Positions 16,720 to 28,395 of a stretch of 64,000 nucleotides of DNA are shown one piece after another. The notes below the pieces were generated by a model that searched no databases, had not been told where the DNA came from, and was given only the letters and a program-made list of their open reading frames with translations. A program made the translations under genes and the position numbers. How positions within the stretch are numbered: position 1 is the first letter of the stretch; each line of letters begins with the position of its first letter. Source of the stretch: an uncultured Bacteroidales bacterium. Lineage in GTDB: Bacteria; Bacteroidota; Bacteroidia; Bacteroidales; Bacteroidaceae. The stretch spans positions 1 through 64,000 of the forward strand of contig CAMYYY010000002.1 of NCBI GenBank assembly GCA_947303715.1. The letters run 5' to 3'.

Positions 16720-18123
16720 ATGAGCAATCCTTATTATCAACGGCGTAGGACAACGGTTGTCCACATCGGCGACACGCCGCTCGGAGGCGACAACCCCATC
16801 CGCGTGCAGAGCATGACTACCACGCCTACCGACGATACCGACGCCTGCGTAGCGCAGGCCAAGCGCATCATCGAGGCAGGAGGCGAGTACGTGAGGCTCA
16901 CCACCCAGGGCATACGCGAAGCAGAGAACCTGCGCAACATCCGTGCTGCCCTGCAGGCCGAAGGCATCACCACGCCGCTTGTAGCCGACGTCCACTTCAA
17001 CCCCCGCGTGGCCGACGTTGCCGCGCAGATTGTGGAGAAGGTGCGCATCAATCCAGGCAACTACGTCGATACGGCACGGACATTCAAGAAGATAGAGTAC
17101 ACCGATGCCGAATATGCCGCCGAGGTGGAGAAAATCCGCACTCGTCTCGTGCCCTTCCTGAACATCTGCAAGCAGCACTGTACGGCCATCCGCATCGGCG
17201 TCAACCACGGTAGCCTCAGCGACCGTATCATGAGCCGCTATGGCGACACCCCCGAAGGGATGGTAGAGTCGTGCATGGAGTTCCTGCGGGTATGCGTGGA
17301 TGAAAGGTTCACGGACGTCGTGCTGAGCATCAAGGCCAGCAACACGGTAGTGATGGTGAGGACGGTACGCCTGCTCGTCCGCCAGATGGAAGCCGAGGGC
17401 ATGGCGTTTCCGCTTCATCTGGGCGTTACCGAGGCTGGCGAAGGCGAGGACGGCCGCATCCGGAGCGCCGTGGGCATAGGTGCGTTGTTGGGCGAGGGCC
17501 TGGGCGACACCATCCGCGTGTCGTTGTCCGAAGAGCCCGAACGGGAGATTCCCGTAGCCCGCAAGCTGGTGGCCTATGCCGAGGAGAGCGCCCGAAAAAG
17601 AGCGTTAGCAAAAAACGCCATTAAGGACGGCACACTCACCCTCCACTATGACGAAGACACCCTTGAGGATTTTCAGTTGAAAGCGGCTATGGACGCAGGA
17701 GCACTACTCATCGACGGCCTGGCGCGCAACCTCGTGCTGACGAACGACAATCCCCTCATCACGCCCGAGCAAATCAAGAATACGCAGGACGCCATCCTCC
17801 AGGCTGCCCGAGTGCGGTTTACGCGAACGGAATATATCTCCTGCCCGGGCTGCGGACGTACGCTCTACGACCTCCAGACCACCATCGCCCGCATCAAGGC
17901 TGCGACGGCTCACCTGGGCGGAGGCGTGAAGATTGCCATTATGGGCTGCATCGTCAACGGCCCTGGCGAGATGTCTGATGCCGACTACGGCTACGTAGGT
18001 GCTGCCCGCGGCAAAGTCAGCCTCTATCGTGGCAAGGAGTGCGTGGAGAAGAACATCCCCGAGGCAGAGGCTGTGGAGAAGCTGCTGAAACTGATAGAAG
18101 AAGACAAGAAGGTATCGGAGTAA
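16720..18123 (+). CDS. ispG: 4-hydroxy-3-methylbut-2-enyl diphosphate synthase
   Basis: A 467-residue iron-sulfur enzyme of the MEP isoprenoid pathway. The N-terminal TIM barrel starts with IRVQSMTTTPTDDTDACVAQ. The C-terminal reductase domain holds the [4Fe-4S] ligands Cys375 and Cys378 (SCPGCGRT), Cys410 (MGCIVNGPGE) and Glu417. It reduces MEcPP to HMBPP. Bacteroidetes enzymes usually carry a large extra domain between the two parts (more than 600 residues in total), while the E. coli type has about 370. This one is in between, with only a shortened insert (roughly residues 270-370). Confidence 0.93.
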   Translation: MSNPYYQRRRTTVVHIGDTPLGGDNPIRVQSMTTTPTDDTDACVAQAKRIIEAGGEYVRLTTQGIREAENLRNIRAALQAEGITTPLVADVHFNPRVADVAAQIVEKVRINPGNYVDTARTFKKIEYTDAEYAAEVEKIRTRLVPFLNICKQHCTAIRIGVNHGSLSDRIMSRYGDTPEGMVESCMEFLRVCVDERFTDVVLSIKASNTVVMVRTVRLLVRQMEAEGMAFPLHLGVTEAGEGEDGRIRSAVGIGALLGEGLGDTIRVSLSEEPEREIPVARKLVAYAEESARKRALAKNAIKDGTLTLHYDEDTLEDFQLKAAMDAGALLIDGLARNLVLTNDNPLITPEQIKNTQDAILQAARVRFTRTEYISCPGCGRTLYDLQTTIARIKAATAHLGGGVKIAIMGCIVNGPGEMSDADYGYVGAARGKVSLYRGKECVEKNIPEAEAVEKLLKLIEEDKKVSE

Positions 18124-18156
18124 TCGACGTATTCAGCATTATCAAAAAAGAGAAAA

Positions 18157-18648
18157 ATGACTACAACATTCTGTATTATTGCCGCAATACTGGCCCTCGT
18201 GGGCTTGGTGGGTAGTGTAGTTCCCGTGCTGCCTGGGCCCACGCTATCGTGGATTGGCTGGCTGCTGCTCTTCCTTGTGCCCGGAGGCTCCGGCATCACG
18301 CTTACCTCCGTCATCGTCTGGGGCGTCTTGCTCCTTGTGGTGAGCCTGCTCGACTACTTCGGCAGCACGTGGATGACGAGCAAGGTGGGCGGCAGCAAAT
18401 GGGGCACGCGCGGATGCTTCATCGGAATGCTCATAGGGCTGTTCTGCTTCCCCCCTGCGGGCCTCATCGTGGGTCCCTTCGTCGGAGCGTTCGTGGGCGA
18501 GCTTATCGGTAATGCCGAAATGGGGAGAGCACTTCGCGTGGCCATAGCGTCCTTCTTCGGATTTCTGCTGACGACGGGCTTGAAATTGATTTACAGCGGC
18601 GTACTCCTTTTCCTTATTGCCCGCGAGGTTATTAGCATACTGAGGTAA
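18157..18648 (+). CDS. DUF456 family membrane protein
   Basis: A 163-residue protein with four to five hydrophobic helices and many Gly residues. The start TTTFCIIAAILALVGLVGS and the GPTLSWIGWLLLF and GTRGCFIGMLIGLF segments are typical of DUF456. The function of the family is unknown. It lies 33 bases after ispG and may be the last gene of that transcript. Confidence 0.85.
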   Translation: MTTTFCIIAAILALVGLVGSVVPVLPGPTLSWIGWLLLFLVPGGSGITLTSVIVWGVLLLVVSLLDYFGSTWMTSKVGGSKWGTRGCFIGMLIGLFCFPPAGLIVGPFVGAFVGELIGNAEMGRALRVAIASFFGFLLTTGLKLIYSGVLLFLIAREVISILR

Positions 18649-18811
18649 AAGCGACTCGCCCTTCCTTCCCCGTCATACCATTTCTGTACCCACTACGTTA
18701 TCCACGTAGCGCACTACTCTAAAAAAATAACGCACTATTCTGTCAGATTAGCGTAGTAGGCTATTCGCACGGCGTTCGCGCAACCTACATGCACAAAAAA
18801 AGTGGCGTTTA

Positions 18812-18843
18812 TTTGTTTTATAAAAACGAATGCCGTACCTTTG
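18812..18843 (+). promoter_or_regulatory. Perfect Bacteroidetes promoter of the porin-like gene
   Basis: TTTG (18812-18815), a 20-base spacer and TACCTTTG (18836-18843) fit the consensus exactly. The ATG at 18877 is 33 bases downstream, which rejects the longer frame that starts upstream of the promoter. The preceding gap (18649-18811) holds short CACTACG/CGTAGTG words but no gene. Confidence 0.85.
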
Positions 18844-18876
18844 CCCCCGTATAAACACATTTTTAAAAAAAGAATT

Positions 18877-19632
18877 ATGAAAAAACTAGCTTTCGTAGCC
18901 GCAATGGCTCTGACATTTGCGTTCGCCATGCCCGCCAACGCCCAGTTTGCGTTCGGTATCAAGGGCGGTCTTAACCTTGTTAACAACGAAGTCAGCGGTC
19001 TCACCTCCATGACCAAAGAAGAATTCTTCTCGCAGGACACCTACAAAGGCTTCTTCATCGGCCCGAAAATGGAGTTCGACATCCCCTTCGCCGGACTTGG
19101 CTTCGAGGTAGCAGCTCTCTACAGCCAGAGAGGCCTCATCGCTCCCACCAACGAGACCATTAAGTACAACTCAGTCCTCCTCCCGGTTAATCTTCGCTTA
19201 GGCTTCGGGCTGGGCAACCTTCTCAAAGTATTTCTGGCTGCCGGTCCTGAGTTCGACTTCAACATTGGTGAGAACACCCAGTTCGTCTCGGGCAGCAGGG
19301 AGCAGGGCATCGTAGCCTATGCCGTCAACAAGAGCGCCCTCAGCATCAATGTCGGCGTCGGCGCTACCGTTCTGAAGCACGTGCAGGTAGGCGTTAACTA
19401 CAACATCCCCTGGGGCAGCACCTACGAAGCCGTCAGCTTCAGCAGAAGCGAGATTCAGGAAATTGAGAAGGAAGAGGGTCCCGTCAACTCCACCAAAACC
19501 CTTACCGAGCAATACGAAGAACTGAGAACCAAGTACAACGCAGCTCACGAGAAAGCCAACAAGACCGTCGATGACATCACCGAAAAGGTGAAAGCCGGCA
19601 CCCTGCAACTCTCATTGGCTGTTCTGTTCTAG
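18877..19632 (+). CDS. Outer-membrane beta-barrel protein (porin family, PorT-like)
   Basis: A 251-residue protein. The signal peptide is cut near residue 22 (AMPANA/QFAFG). The start of the mature part, FAFGIKGGLNLVNN, is typical of the Bacteroidetes outer-membrane beta-barrel domain, and alternating strands follow (GFEVAALYSQRG, LPVNLRLGFGL). An unusual charged helical insert of about 50 residues (EIQEIEKEEGP to KVKAGTLQ) comes just before the last strand LSLAVLF. It could plug or project from the barrel. Ligand and role are unknown. Confidence 0.8.
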   Translation: MKKLAFVAAMALTFAFAMPANAQFAFGIKGGLNLVNNEVSGLTSMTKEEFFSQDTYKGFFIGPKMEFDIPFAGLGFEVAALYSQRGLIAPTNETIKYNSVLLPVNLRLGFGLGNLLKVFLAAGPEFDFNIGENTQFVSGSREQGIVAYAVNKSALSINVGVGATVLKHVQVGVNYNIPWGSTYEAVSFSRSEIQEIEKEEGPVNSTKTLTEQYEELRTKYNAAHEKANKTVDDITEKVKAGTLQLSLAVLF

Positions 19633-19685
19633 TCCATTCGGGACAATCGGGTCATACTGATTATTCCCGTAATATCTATACTCCG

Positions 19686-21704
19686 ATGACGCTCGTTGAC
19701 GTTTTACTTCCCCTCCCGCTGGAGGGGAAGTTTACCTACATACTGCCTCCAGCCCTTGCCATAGACGTCAGGGTGGGCAGTCGGGTAATTGTCCCCTTTG
19801 GAGCCAAGCGTCAATATACCGCCATCGTTACAGCCATCAAGGAAGAAGACGTCGACGATCTGAAGAAACTCAAGGAGGTTATCGCCGTCCACCCTGACCC
19901 GGCACCAGCTGTCACCCCCGACCAGCTGACGCTCTGGACGTGGATTGCCGACTATTACCTCTGTACTGAGGGTGACGTTCTTCGGGCTGCCCTGCCCGCC
20001 CCCTTGCTCCATCCTGCCCTGCGCAAACGTCCCCGAAGCAAGCGGAAAGCTGACGCACAGGGAGAGTCCACGACCCTGCCACCGACGTTGACGCCCGCCC
20101 AGCAGCAAGCTGCCGATGCTTTGCGTGAGGCTTGGACTCGGCGCCCCGTAGCCCTGCTCCACGGCGTCACTTCGTCAGGAAAAACCGAAATCTACATCCA
20201 TCTTGCCCTCGACGCCATAGCCCAGGGACGGCAGGTGCTCTACCTCGTCCCCGAAATTGCTCTTACCACCCAGCTTTCAGATCGTCTACGCCGCGTGTTT
20301 GGCGAACGGCTGGGCGTCTATCACAGCCGATGTACCGATGTCCAGCGAGCCGACATCTGGCTCCGCCAACTCTCCGACCAACCCTACGACATCATCCTCG
20401 GCGTACGCTCGTCCGTGTTCCTCCCCTTCCAGCGCCTCGGCCTCGTCATCATCGACGAAGAGCACGAGAACACTTACAAGCAGCAGGACCCCGCCCCACG
20501 CTATCATGCCCGCGACGTAGCCGTCGTCGTTGCCCATCATGCCCATGCCCGCGTCCTCCTCGGTACCGCCACACCCAGCCTCGAAAGCTACCACAATGCC
20601 CTCACGGGCAAATATTCCCTCGTCAACCTCAAGGAACGCTGGGGAGCCGTCCTTATGCCCGTAATAGAGATTGTCGATATCCGCGACCTCCGACGCAAGC
20701 ATCGCATGAGCGGTTCCTTCTCACCCCGGCTGCTTGGTGCCCTCCGCGAAACCCTTGAGCGTGGCGAACAAGCCATCCTCTTCCAAAACCGCCGCGGCTA
20801 TGCCCCCATGATGGAGTGCCCCGTCTGCGGATGGGTGCCCCGTTGTGCCAAATGCGATGTGTCGCTGACTTATCATCGCCGCCTCGGGCAGCTCGTCTGC
20901 CATTATTGCGGCACAGCCTATCGCCTGCCCGATGCCTGCCCGGCTTGTGGCGAGACACATCTCAAGCCACTCGGGCTCGGTACCGAACGCATCGAAGAGG
21001 AGCTCCACGCCCTTCTGCCCGAAGCCCGCACGGCTCGGCTCGACCTCGACACCACCCAAGCTCGTGATGCCTACGAACACATTCTCGACGACTTCGCCTG
21101 CCATCGTACCGATATTCTCATCGGCACACAGATGGTCAGCAAGGGACTCGACTTTGCCCACGTCAGCGTCGTCGGCATCATGAACGCCGACACTATGCTC
21201 AACTACCCCGACTTCCGCAGCCACGAACGCGCCTACCAGCTTATGGCTCAGGTTGCCGGGCGTTGTGGACGGCGCGACCGACAAGGGCTTGTCATCCTCC
21301 AGACCAAGACCGCCGACATGCCCGTCGTCGCTCACGTCAGGCACTACGACTACCCCACTTTCTATACTGAGCAGACCGATGAACGCCAACTCTTTGGCTA
21401 CCCTCCCTTCACCCGTCTCATCTTCATCTATCTGCGTGGACGTGACGAACGGCGTCTTACGGATGCCTCCCACCTATTCCGTTCACGCCTCGACACCCTC
21501 TTCAACCCCACTCGTGTGCTTGGCCCCGAAGCTCCTGCTGTCGCCCGCGTCAGCGGACTCTCCATCCGTAAGCTCATGCTCAAGCTCGAGCCTTCCTACT
21601 CGCCCTCTGTTGCGCGCAGCCAGCTGCGCCAACTGCTCCACGACCTCAACGCCGAAGGCGCTCTTTCAGGACTAACCATACACTTCGATGCCGACCCCAT
21701 GTAA
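19686..21704 (+). CDS. priA: Primosomal protein N' (replication restart helicase)
   Basis: A 672-residue SF2 helicase. The N-terminal DNA-binding part starts DVLLPLPLEGKFTYILPP. Walker A is HGVTSSGKTEIY (near residue 160), and the DEAH-type box is VIIDEEHENTYKQ (near 257). The zinc region has four CxxC pairs between residues 378 and 420 (CPVCGWVPRCAKC, CHYCG, CPACG). PriA reloads the replisome at collapsed forks. It is somewhat shorter than many Bacteroidetes homologues. The glycosyltransferase gene starts inside its last 17 bases, so translation is probably coupled. Confidence 0.95.
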   Translation: MTLVDVLLPLPLEGKFTYILPPALAIDVRVGSRVIVPFGAKRQYTAIVTAIKEEDVDDLKKLKEVIAVHPDPAPAVTPDQLTLWTWIADYYLCTEGDVLRAALPAPLLHPALRKRPRSKRKADAQGESTTLPPTLTPAQQQAADALREAWTRRPVALLHGVTSSGKTEIYIHLALDAIAQGRQVLYLVPEIALTTQLSDRLRRVFGERLGVYHSRCTDVQRADIWLRQLSDQPYDIILGVRSSVFLPFQRLGLVIIDEEHENTYKQQDPAPRYHARDVAVVVAHHAHARVLLGTATPSLESYHNALTGKYSLVNLKERWGAVLMPVIEIVDIRDLRRKHRMSGSFSPRLLGALRETLERGEQAILFQNRRGYAPMMECPVCGWVPRCAKCDVSLTYHRRLGQLVCHYCGTAYRLPDACPACGETHLKPLGLGTERIEEELHALLPEARTARLDLDTTQARDAYEHILDDFACHRTDILIGTQMVSKGLDFAHVSVVGIMNADTMLNYPDFRSHERAYQLMAQVAGRCGRRDRQGLVILQTKTADMPVVAHVRHYDYPTFYTEQTDERQLFGYPPFTRLIFIYLRGRDERRLTDASHLFRSRLDTLFNPTRVLGPEAPAVARVSGLSIRKLMLKLEPSYSPSVARSQLRQLLHDLNAEGALSGLTIHFDADPM

Positions 21705-22533
21705 GATAGCCGCCCTCACGATGGCTCGCAACGACGCGTTTTTCCTCCAACGCTGGATAGCCTACTATGCCTCACAGCTTGGGGCGGAAAACCTATACGT
21801 CTTCCTCGACGGTACCGACCAAACCTTCGCCAATCCCCTCGAAGGAGTTCACATTACCGTCGTCAATCGTCTTGAAGGCAGCCGTTCTGTAGCCGACCGC
21901 CGCCGTATCGACTTCCTCTCCACAAAAGCCGCCGAGCTTTTTGCTGAAGGCTACGACCTCGTCGTGGGAACCGATACCGACGAATTTCTCATCGTTGACC
22001 CTGAACTTCAGCAAATCCTATCCGAGTATCTTAGCAGCCAGCACATTACGACATCCCTCTCTGCCCTTGGCATCGATGTCGGTCAGCATCTCCACGACGA
22101 AGCCCCCATCGACCCTTCCCGCTCTCTTCTCAGCCAACGCCGTTACGCCCTCCTCAGCGACCGCTATTCGAAAGCCTCCGTCCTTGCCCGCCCCGCACCC
22201 TGGGGCTCTGGTTTCCATCGTGTCCGGGGACACAACTTTCATATCGCTAACGGACTCTATCTCTTCCACTTCGGCTGCGTCGACTTTGGTCGGCTGAAAG
22301 CACGCTTTACCGACGGCGAGCGTAACGATGACGGATGGGAAGCCCACCTCCAGCGCCGAGCACGCACCATCCACATCATCTCCCAAGCTACCCCCAAAGC
22401 GTGGGAACAAACCACCCTGCGTGCCCGTCACATCCAGAACCTTTTCCGCCAGCCCTATGCCTGGAATAAACCCACCATGCTTCGCCGGAAATGGGTCGTC
22501 GAAATCCCCGAACGCTTCCGCAACCTCATCTGA
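21688..22533 (+). CDS. Glycosyltransferase family 2-like protein
   Basis: A 281-residue protein with KIAALTMARNDAFFLQRWIAYY at the start and VVGTDTDEFLIVDPEL near residue 90. The DxDEF motif is typical of the Glyco_tranf_2_4/GT92-like group, where it binds the nucleotide sugar and metal. It has no signal peptide or membrane segment. It overlaps the end of priA by 17 bases and is followed 9 bases later by a Stealth protein. The pair probably serves surface polysaccharide synthesis, though no other polysaccharide genes are nearby. Confidence 0.8.
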   Translation: MPTPCKIAALTMARNDAFFLQRWIAYYASQLGAENLYVFLDGTDQTFANPLEGVHITVVNRLEGSRSVADRRRIDFLSTKAAELFAEGYDLVVGTDTDEFLIVDPELQQILSEYLSSQHITTSLSALGIDVGQHLHDEAPIDPSRSLLSQRRYALLSDRYSKASVLARPAPWGSGFHRVRGHNFHIANGLYLFHFGCVDFGRLKARFTDGERNDDGWEAHLQRRARTIHIISQATPKAWEQTTLRARHIQNLFRQPYAWNKPTMLRRKWVVEIPERFRNLI

Positions 22534-22542
22534 ATCCTCCCC

Positions 22543-23571
22543 ATGTGCAGCCAAAACGAAATTCATAAGATGTCCGACAGTACCCCCATCGACGCCGTCG
22601 TCCTTTGGGTAGATGGGGGTGACCCCGTCTGGCGCGGCAAGCGCGACCGCTATCTCCAGCATGGTGAAGACCGGCACGACGACATCGCCGGTCCTACACG
22701 CTACACTTCCGTGGGTGAGGTTTATCTCTGTATGGCCTCCATCAACCGCTTCGCCCCCTTCATCCGCCGCATCTTCCTCGTCACCGACCAGCAGGTTCCA
22801 CCCCACCTCGACGACTACCTCAACCGCCACTTTCCCGATGGGCACATCCCCTATACCGTCATCGACCACTCCGTCATTTTCCGCGGGCATAAAGACTGCC
22901 TCCCGACGTTCAACTGCAATTCCATCGAAAGCCTGCTTTGGCGCATCCCCGACCTCAGCGAACGCTACATCTATTTCAACGACGACATCGTACTCCTTTT
23001 CCCCGTCACCCCCGAGGATTTCTACGTCGGCGATGCCACCCGTTGCTATGGCCGTTGGTATAGCACCCTTTTTGCCCGGCTGCTCCATGCCCTCAAACCC
23101 ACTCACGACGGCCACAAGCCCATGGGTTTCAAATCATTGCTTGTAAACACCCTGCGTTATACGCCGCGTCCCCATCGGCGTTTTCTCTTTCTCCTCCACA
23201 CGCCGTTGCCCGTTCGCCGAAGTTTCTTTGAAGATTATTTCGCCGCTCATCCTGACGTGCTGCACTTCAACATCTCGCAACGCTTCCGTCATCCTTCCCA
23301 ATTCAATCCGCAGGAACTTTTCTATCTCACCGAGGAACGTGCCGGGCGCTGCCTCGTCACCCCTTCGCATGCCAACGTCTTCTATTACAAGCCCCACCCC
23401 CACTCTTCGGACAGCTATCTGCGCCGCAAAGAGCGCGAGCTACGCCGTTCGAAAGCCCTCTTCGGCTGTCTCAATTCCCTCGACCAAGCCTCCGAGACTG
23501 AACGCCAACGCATTCTCCACCTTATTGCCCAACGCCTGGGAGTGATTACATTCCCAGAATTTCTTGTTTGA
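22543..23571 (+). CDS. Stealth family sugar-phosphate transferase
   Basis: A 342-residue protein with the Stealth conserved regions in order: CR1 IDAVVLWVDGGDPVWRGKR (about residues 16-34) and CR2 from RYTSVGEVYLCMASINRF to RYIYFNDDIVLLFPVTPEDF (about 52-160), with a C-terminal HPHSSDS segment. Stealth proteins transfer hexose-1-phosphate in capsule or surface polymer synthesis. An internal ATG at 22570 is an alternative start. The last 26 bases overlap the convergent aroK. Confidence 0.85.
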   Translation: MCSQNEIHKMSDSTPIDAVVLWVDGGDPVWRGKRDRYLQHGEDRHDDIAGPTRYTSVGEVYLCMASINRFAPFIRRIFLVTDQQVPPHLDDYLNRHFPDGHIPYTVIDHSVIFRGHKDCLPTFNCNSIESLLWRIPDLSERYIYFNDDIVLLFPVTPEDFYVGDATRCYGRWYSTLFARLLHALKPTHDGHKPMGFKSLLVNTLRYTPRPHRRFLFLLHTPLPVRRSFFEDYFAAHPDVLHFNISQRFRHPSQFNPQELFYLTEERAGRCLVTPSHANVFYYKPHPHSSDSYLRRKERELRRSKALFGCLNSLDQASETERQRILHLIAQRLGVITFPEFLV

Positions 23572-24076
23572 ATCGGGCGACGGAAGTGGCGATTTGCTCG
23601 CGGCTCTCCAACTGATGGGAGAGGAAGGAATAGTGAGCGCGATTGTAGAACGTATCGCGTGCAGCAAGGGTTGTGGCGATATAGTCACGCAGCTCCTCGT
23701 CGCTCTTCCCTGTGACCAGAGGACGAGGGGTGCGGCTGATTCGGAGTCGGGTAAGAATCACATCCGTGGGGCAGACAAGGTGGACGGTGGTGCCACAGGC
23801 GTTCATGTAATCCATGTTATCGAAGTAACAGGGCGTGCCGCCCCCCGCAGCGATGACGACATCCTCGAAGTCAGCCACTTCATGCAGGATGGTGCGCTCA
23901 AGCTGGCGGAAGGCCTCCTCGCCGCGTGTGGCAAAAATCTGGGAGATGGTCTGCCGATAGCGAGACTCCAGGTAGTTGTCCGTGTCGATGAAGGTGAGTC
24001 CGAGGTTGTCGGCCAACGCACGGCCCAGGGTCGTCTTGCCGCTGGCCATGAAACCCACCAAGAAAAGACGTATCAT
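23546..24076 (-). CDS. aroK: Shikimate kinase
   Basis: A 176-residue P-loop kinase with Walker A GFMASGKTTLGRAL (residues 8-21). The shikimate-binding Asp is in FIDTDNYLESRYR and the GGG loop is AAGGGTPCY. The lid has RISRTPRPLV. It phosphorylates shikimate in aromatic amino-acid synthesis. It lies 26 bases after topA's stop on the same strand... that is, downstream of topA, and the two may share a transcript. aroQ of the same pathway starts at 63713. Confidence 0.93.
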   Translation of the reverse strand: MIRLFLVGFMASGKTTLGRALADNLGLTFIDTDNYLESRYRQTISQIFATRGEEAFRQLERTILHEVADFEDVVIAAGGGTPCYFDNMDYMNACGTTVHLVCPTDVILTRLRISRTPRPLVTGKSDEELRDYIATTLAARDTFYNRAHYSFLSHQLESREQIATSVARFKQEILGM

Positions 24077-24102
24077 TCCGATGGCGTTATTTCCGTTACG
24101 AA

Positions 24103-26439
<2,337 letters not shown>

Positions 26440-26467
26440 TTTTATGGACGTCTATTGAAATCGGGCG

Positions 26468-26498
26468 CAAAAGTAGTACAAAAAAAGGGATTTACAAA
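26468..26498 (-). promoter_or_regulatory. topA promoter
   Basis: On the minus strand TTTG (26495-26498), 19 bases and TACTTTTG (26468-26475) fit the consensus. The ATG is 28 bases downstream. Confidence 0.75.
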
Positions 26499-26522
26499 AA
26501 ATAGGAATTACAAAAAAAAGAA

Positions 26523-26597
26523 GGGGGGCTTTTTTCCCTGTTTATGTGACAATGTGACAGGTTGACAAGTTGTCAACTAAACCGGAAAAAAGCCCCC
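26523..26597. repeat. Inverted repeat with GTGACAAT words between two minus-strand genes
   Basis: The arms GGGGGCTTTTTTCC (26524-26537) and GGAAAAAAGCCCCC (26584-26597) are perfect complements over 14 bp. The 46 bases between them hold GTGACAAT, GTGACAGG, TTGACAAG and the palindrome GTTGACAAGTTGTCAAC. It may end the upstream beta-barrel transcript, because the outer arm carries a T-run on either strand. The inner 8-base words also resemble the octamer arrays seen elsewhere in the window. Confidence 0.6.
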
Positions 26598-26628
26598 GCC
26601 CCTCAAAAATATAAAGCCCCCTTCTCTC

Positions 26629-28281
26629 TTACAATTTCAGCACCAGGCCGCCCACGGCGCGGATGCCCTGTGCAGGAATGGCGGGGCAGAGACCGCTCTG
26701 ACGGTTCAGCAGGTTTTCGCCTGAGACGTAGAGCGAGATGACGGGGTTAAGGGCATAGTCGGCGCGGAGGCTGAGGTCGGCCACGGCAGGACGGCGTCCG
26801 GCACCGGTGTCGCAGAACTGGCGGTAACGGAAAGCGGCATCGGCCGTGAGTCCGCGGACAATGCGCGTGCGGAGGGCGGCACTGAGGTCCATCTGCGGAG
26901 CAAAGGCCAGCAGCGCGGGGACATCGCTGACGCCCAGCCAGCCGTAGTAGGTGAAGTCGGTGGTGAGGCGGAAGAGGTCGCGCCACTCGTACGAGGCATC
27001 GGCACCGGCGTGCCACACCTGCGCACGGTGGTTCTCCAACCCCGTGAAGAGCAGCCCGCGCGTGATGCGCTCGGTGGCAAAGAGGGCATCGTCCGCCAGA
27101 CGGTAACCGCCGCCGAAGCCGAAATGCAGGCCCTCAGCAACGCGTACGCCCGTGTGCAGGCGCGCATTCACGTAGGTATAGGCGCGACGGAGGGGGACAT
27201 CGGCCGTCCACCAGGGCGAGAGGCGATAGAGGTCGCTGAACGTCTGCAGGTCGCGCCCGCCATCGACAATGAGGTCGAGACGAACGGGAGCGGCTGGGGT
27301 GAGCGTGAAACGGCAGGCCGGCGACACGTGGACACTCTGGCTGTCGGCAGGCTGGACATCGACGTTCAAGCCCAAGGCGAGGGTGCTGTGCTTCCCCTCC
27401 AGCACCCACTGGGGACGAATGCCCAGGAAGTAATGGCCGAGGGTATCGGGCTGCAGTTGGTGGTAACGAAGATAGTGATTGGTCAGGGAGAGCTGGAGCC
27501 TGCCGCACTTGCGGAGACGATAGGCCACGTCGGCATCGAACTGGATATGATTCTCGGCATTGGCGAGGGTGTCGCCCTGCCAGGCGCTGTTCTGCCAATG
27601 ATGGTAGCCGCCGCGGAAGCCGAGCTCGAAGGGGCTGTTCCCGAAGGTGGTAGAGAGGTAGCCGTCAGCGCCATAGGTGAGGCTGTGCTGAAGGTCGGTG
27701 GCGAAAAGCATCAGCGGATTGGCCACAAGATGGTTGCGGACGTAGTAGCCCACGTCGGCGGACAAGCCGAAACGGGTGCTCCCCTCGTGGGCATAGCTGA
27801 TGCGGGCATCGGTGTCGTAGCGGAGGCTCTTCCACGTGCCGCTGTCGACGGGTGCCGCCAAGCCCTGGAAGGGAATCATGCCGTTCCACCCCATGACGGA
27901 AGCGCCCAGGCTCAGCACATCGCGACGACCCAGCGAGGCACGATAGAGACCGAGCACATCGACGTTGTTGCGGGTGCCGTAGCCCAGACGGAGGTAGGCG
28001 GGCAGCAGACGCTCCTGACGAAGACGGGTGACGCCCGAGCCGAAGGGCTCGCGAAGGAGATTGCCCGGATCGTGAACGGCATCGGCATAGACCACCTCCT
28101 CGCGGTTGGCCACAGGAAGCTGCTCCTCGGGAACGAACGAACGCTTTTCGGACGAGGCAAGGACGGGATTGTAAATGCTCTCCACCATCACGGTGCGGCG
28201 GATGGTGTCGTTCTGCGCCTGCACAGCTGCCGGCAACACCGACAGCAGAATCATAATACTATATAAATGGATACGTTTCAT
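26629..28281 (-). CDS. TonB-receptor-like outer-membrane beta-barrel protein
   Basis: A 550-residue protein with a signal peptide (cut near residue 22, AVQA/QNDT). The mature N-terminus has TVMVESIYNPVLASSEKRSF. The rest is amphipathic strands that end GGLVLKL, a typical barrel C-terminus, and a VSGENLLNRQSG segment like the last strands of TonB-dependent receptors. No plug or TonB box is seen. It lies 114 bases downstream of a 1008-residue TPR gene on the same strand. I recall such a TPR/barrel pairing from other Bacteroidales, but its job is not known to me. Confidence 0.75.
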   Translation of the reverse strand: MKRIHLYSIMILLSVLPAAVQAQNDTIRRTVMVESIYNPVLASSEKRSFVPEEQLPVANREEVVYADAVHDPGNLLREPFGSGVTRLRQERLLPAYLRLGYGTRNNVDVLGLYRASLGRRDVLSLGASVMGWNGMIPFQGLAAPVDSGTWKSLRYDTDARISYAHEGSTRFGLSADVGYYVRNHLVANPLMLFATDLQHSLTYGADGYLSTTFGNSPFELGFRGGYHHWQNSAWQGDTLANAENHIQFDADVAYRLRKCGRLQLSLTNHYLRYHQLQPDTLGHYFLGIRPQWVLEGKHSTLALGLNVDVQPADSQSVHVSPACRFTLTPAAPVRLDLIVDGGRDLQTFSDLYRLSPWWTADVPLRRAYTYVNARLHTGVRVAEGLHFGFGGGYRLADDALFATERITRGLLFTGLENHRAQVWHAGADASYEWRDLFRLTTDFTYYGWLGVSDVPALLAFAPQMDLSAALRTRIVRGLTADAAFRYRQFCDTGAGRRPAVADLSLRADYALNPVISLYVSGENLLNRQSGLCPAIPAQGIRAVGGLVLKL

Positions 28282-28292
28282 TGTCGTATATA

Positions 28293-28394
28293 GGGTTAGG
28301 GGTTAAGGATTAAGGGTTAAGGATTAAGGGTTAAGGATTAGGGGTTAAAGATAGGGGTTAAAGGTTAAGGGTTAAAGATAGGGGGTTAAAGGTT
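28293..28394. repeat. GGTTAAG/GGATTAA heptamer array
   Basis: About 100 bases of GGGTTAA, GGATTAA and GGTTAAAGATA units fill the gap between the TPR gene and the barrel gene. The words equal those flanking rpoN but are less regular, with 7-, 8- and 9-base spacing. Confidence 0.8.
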
Positions 28395-28395
28395 T

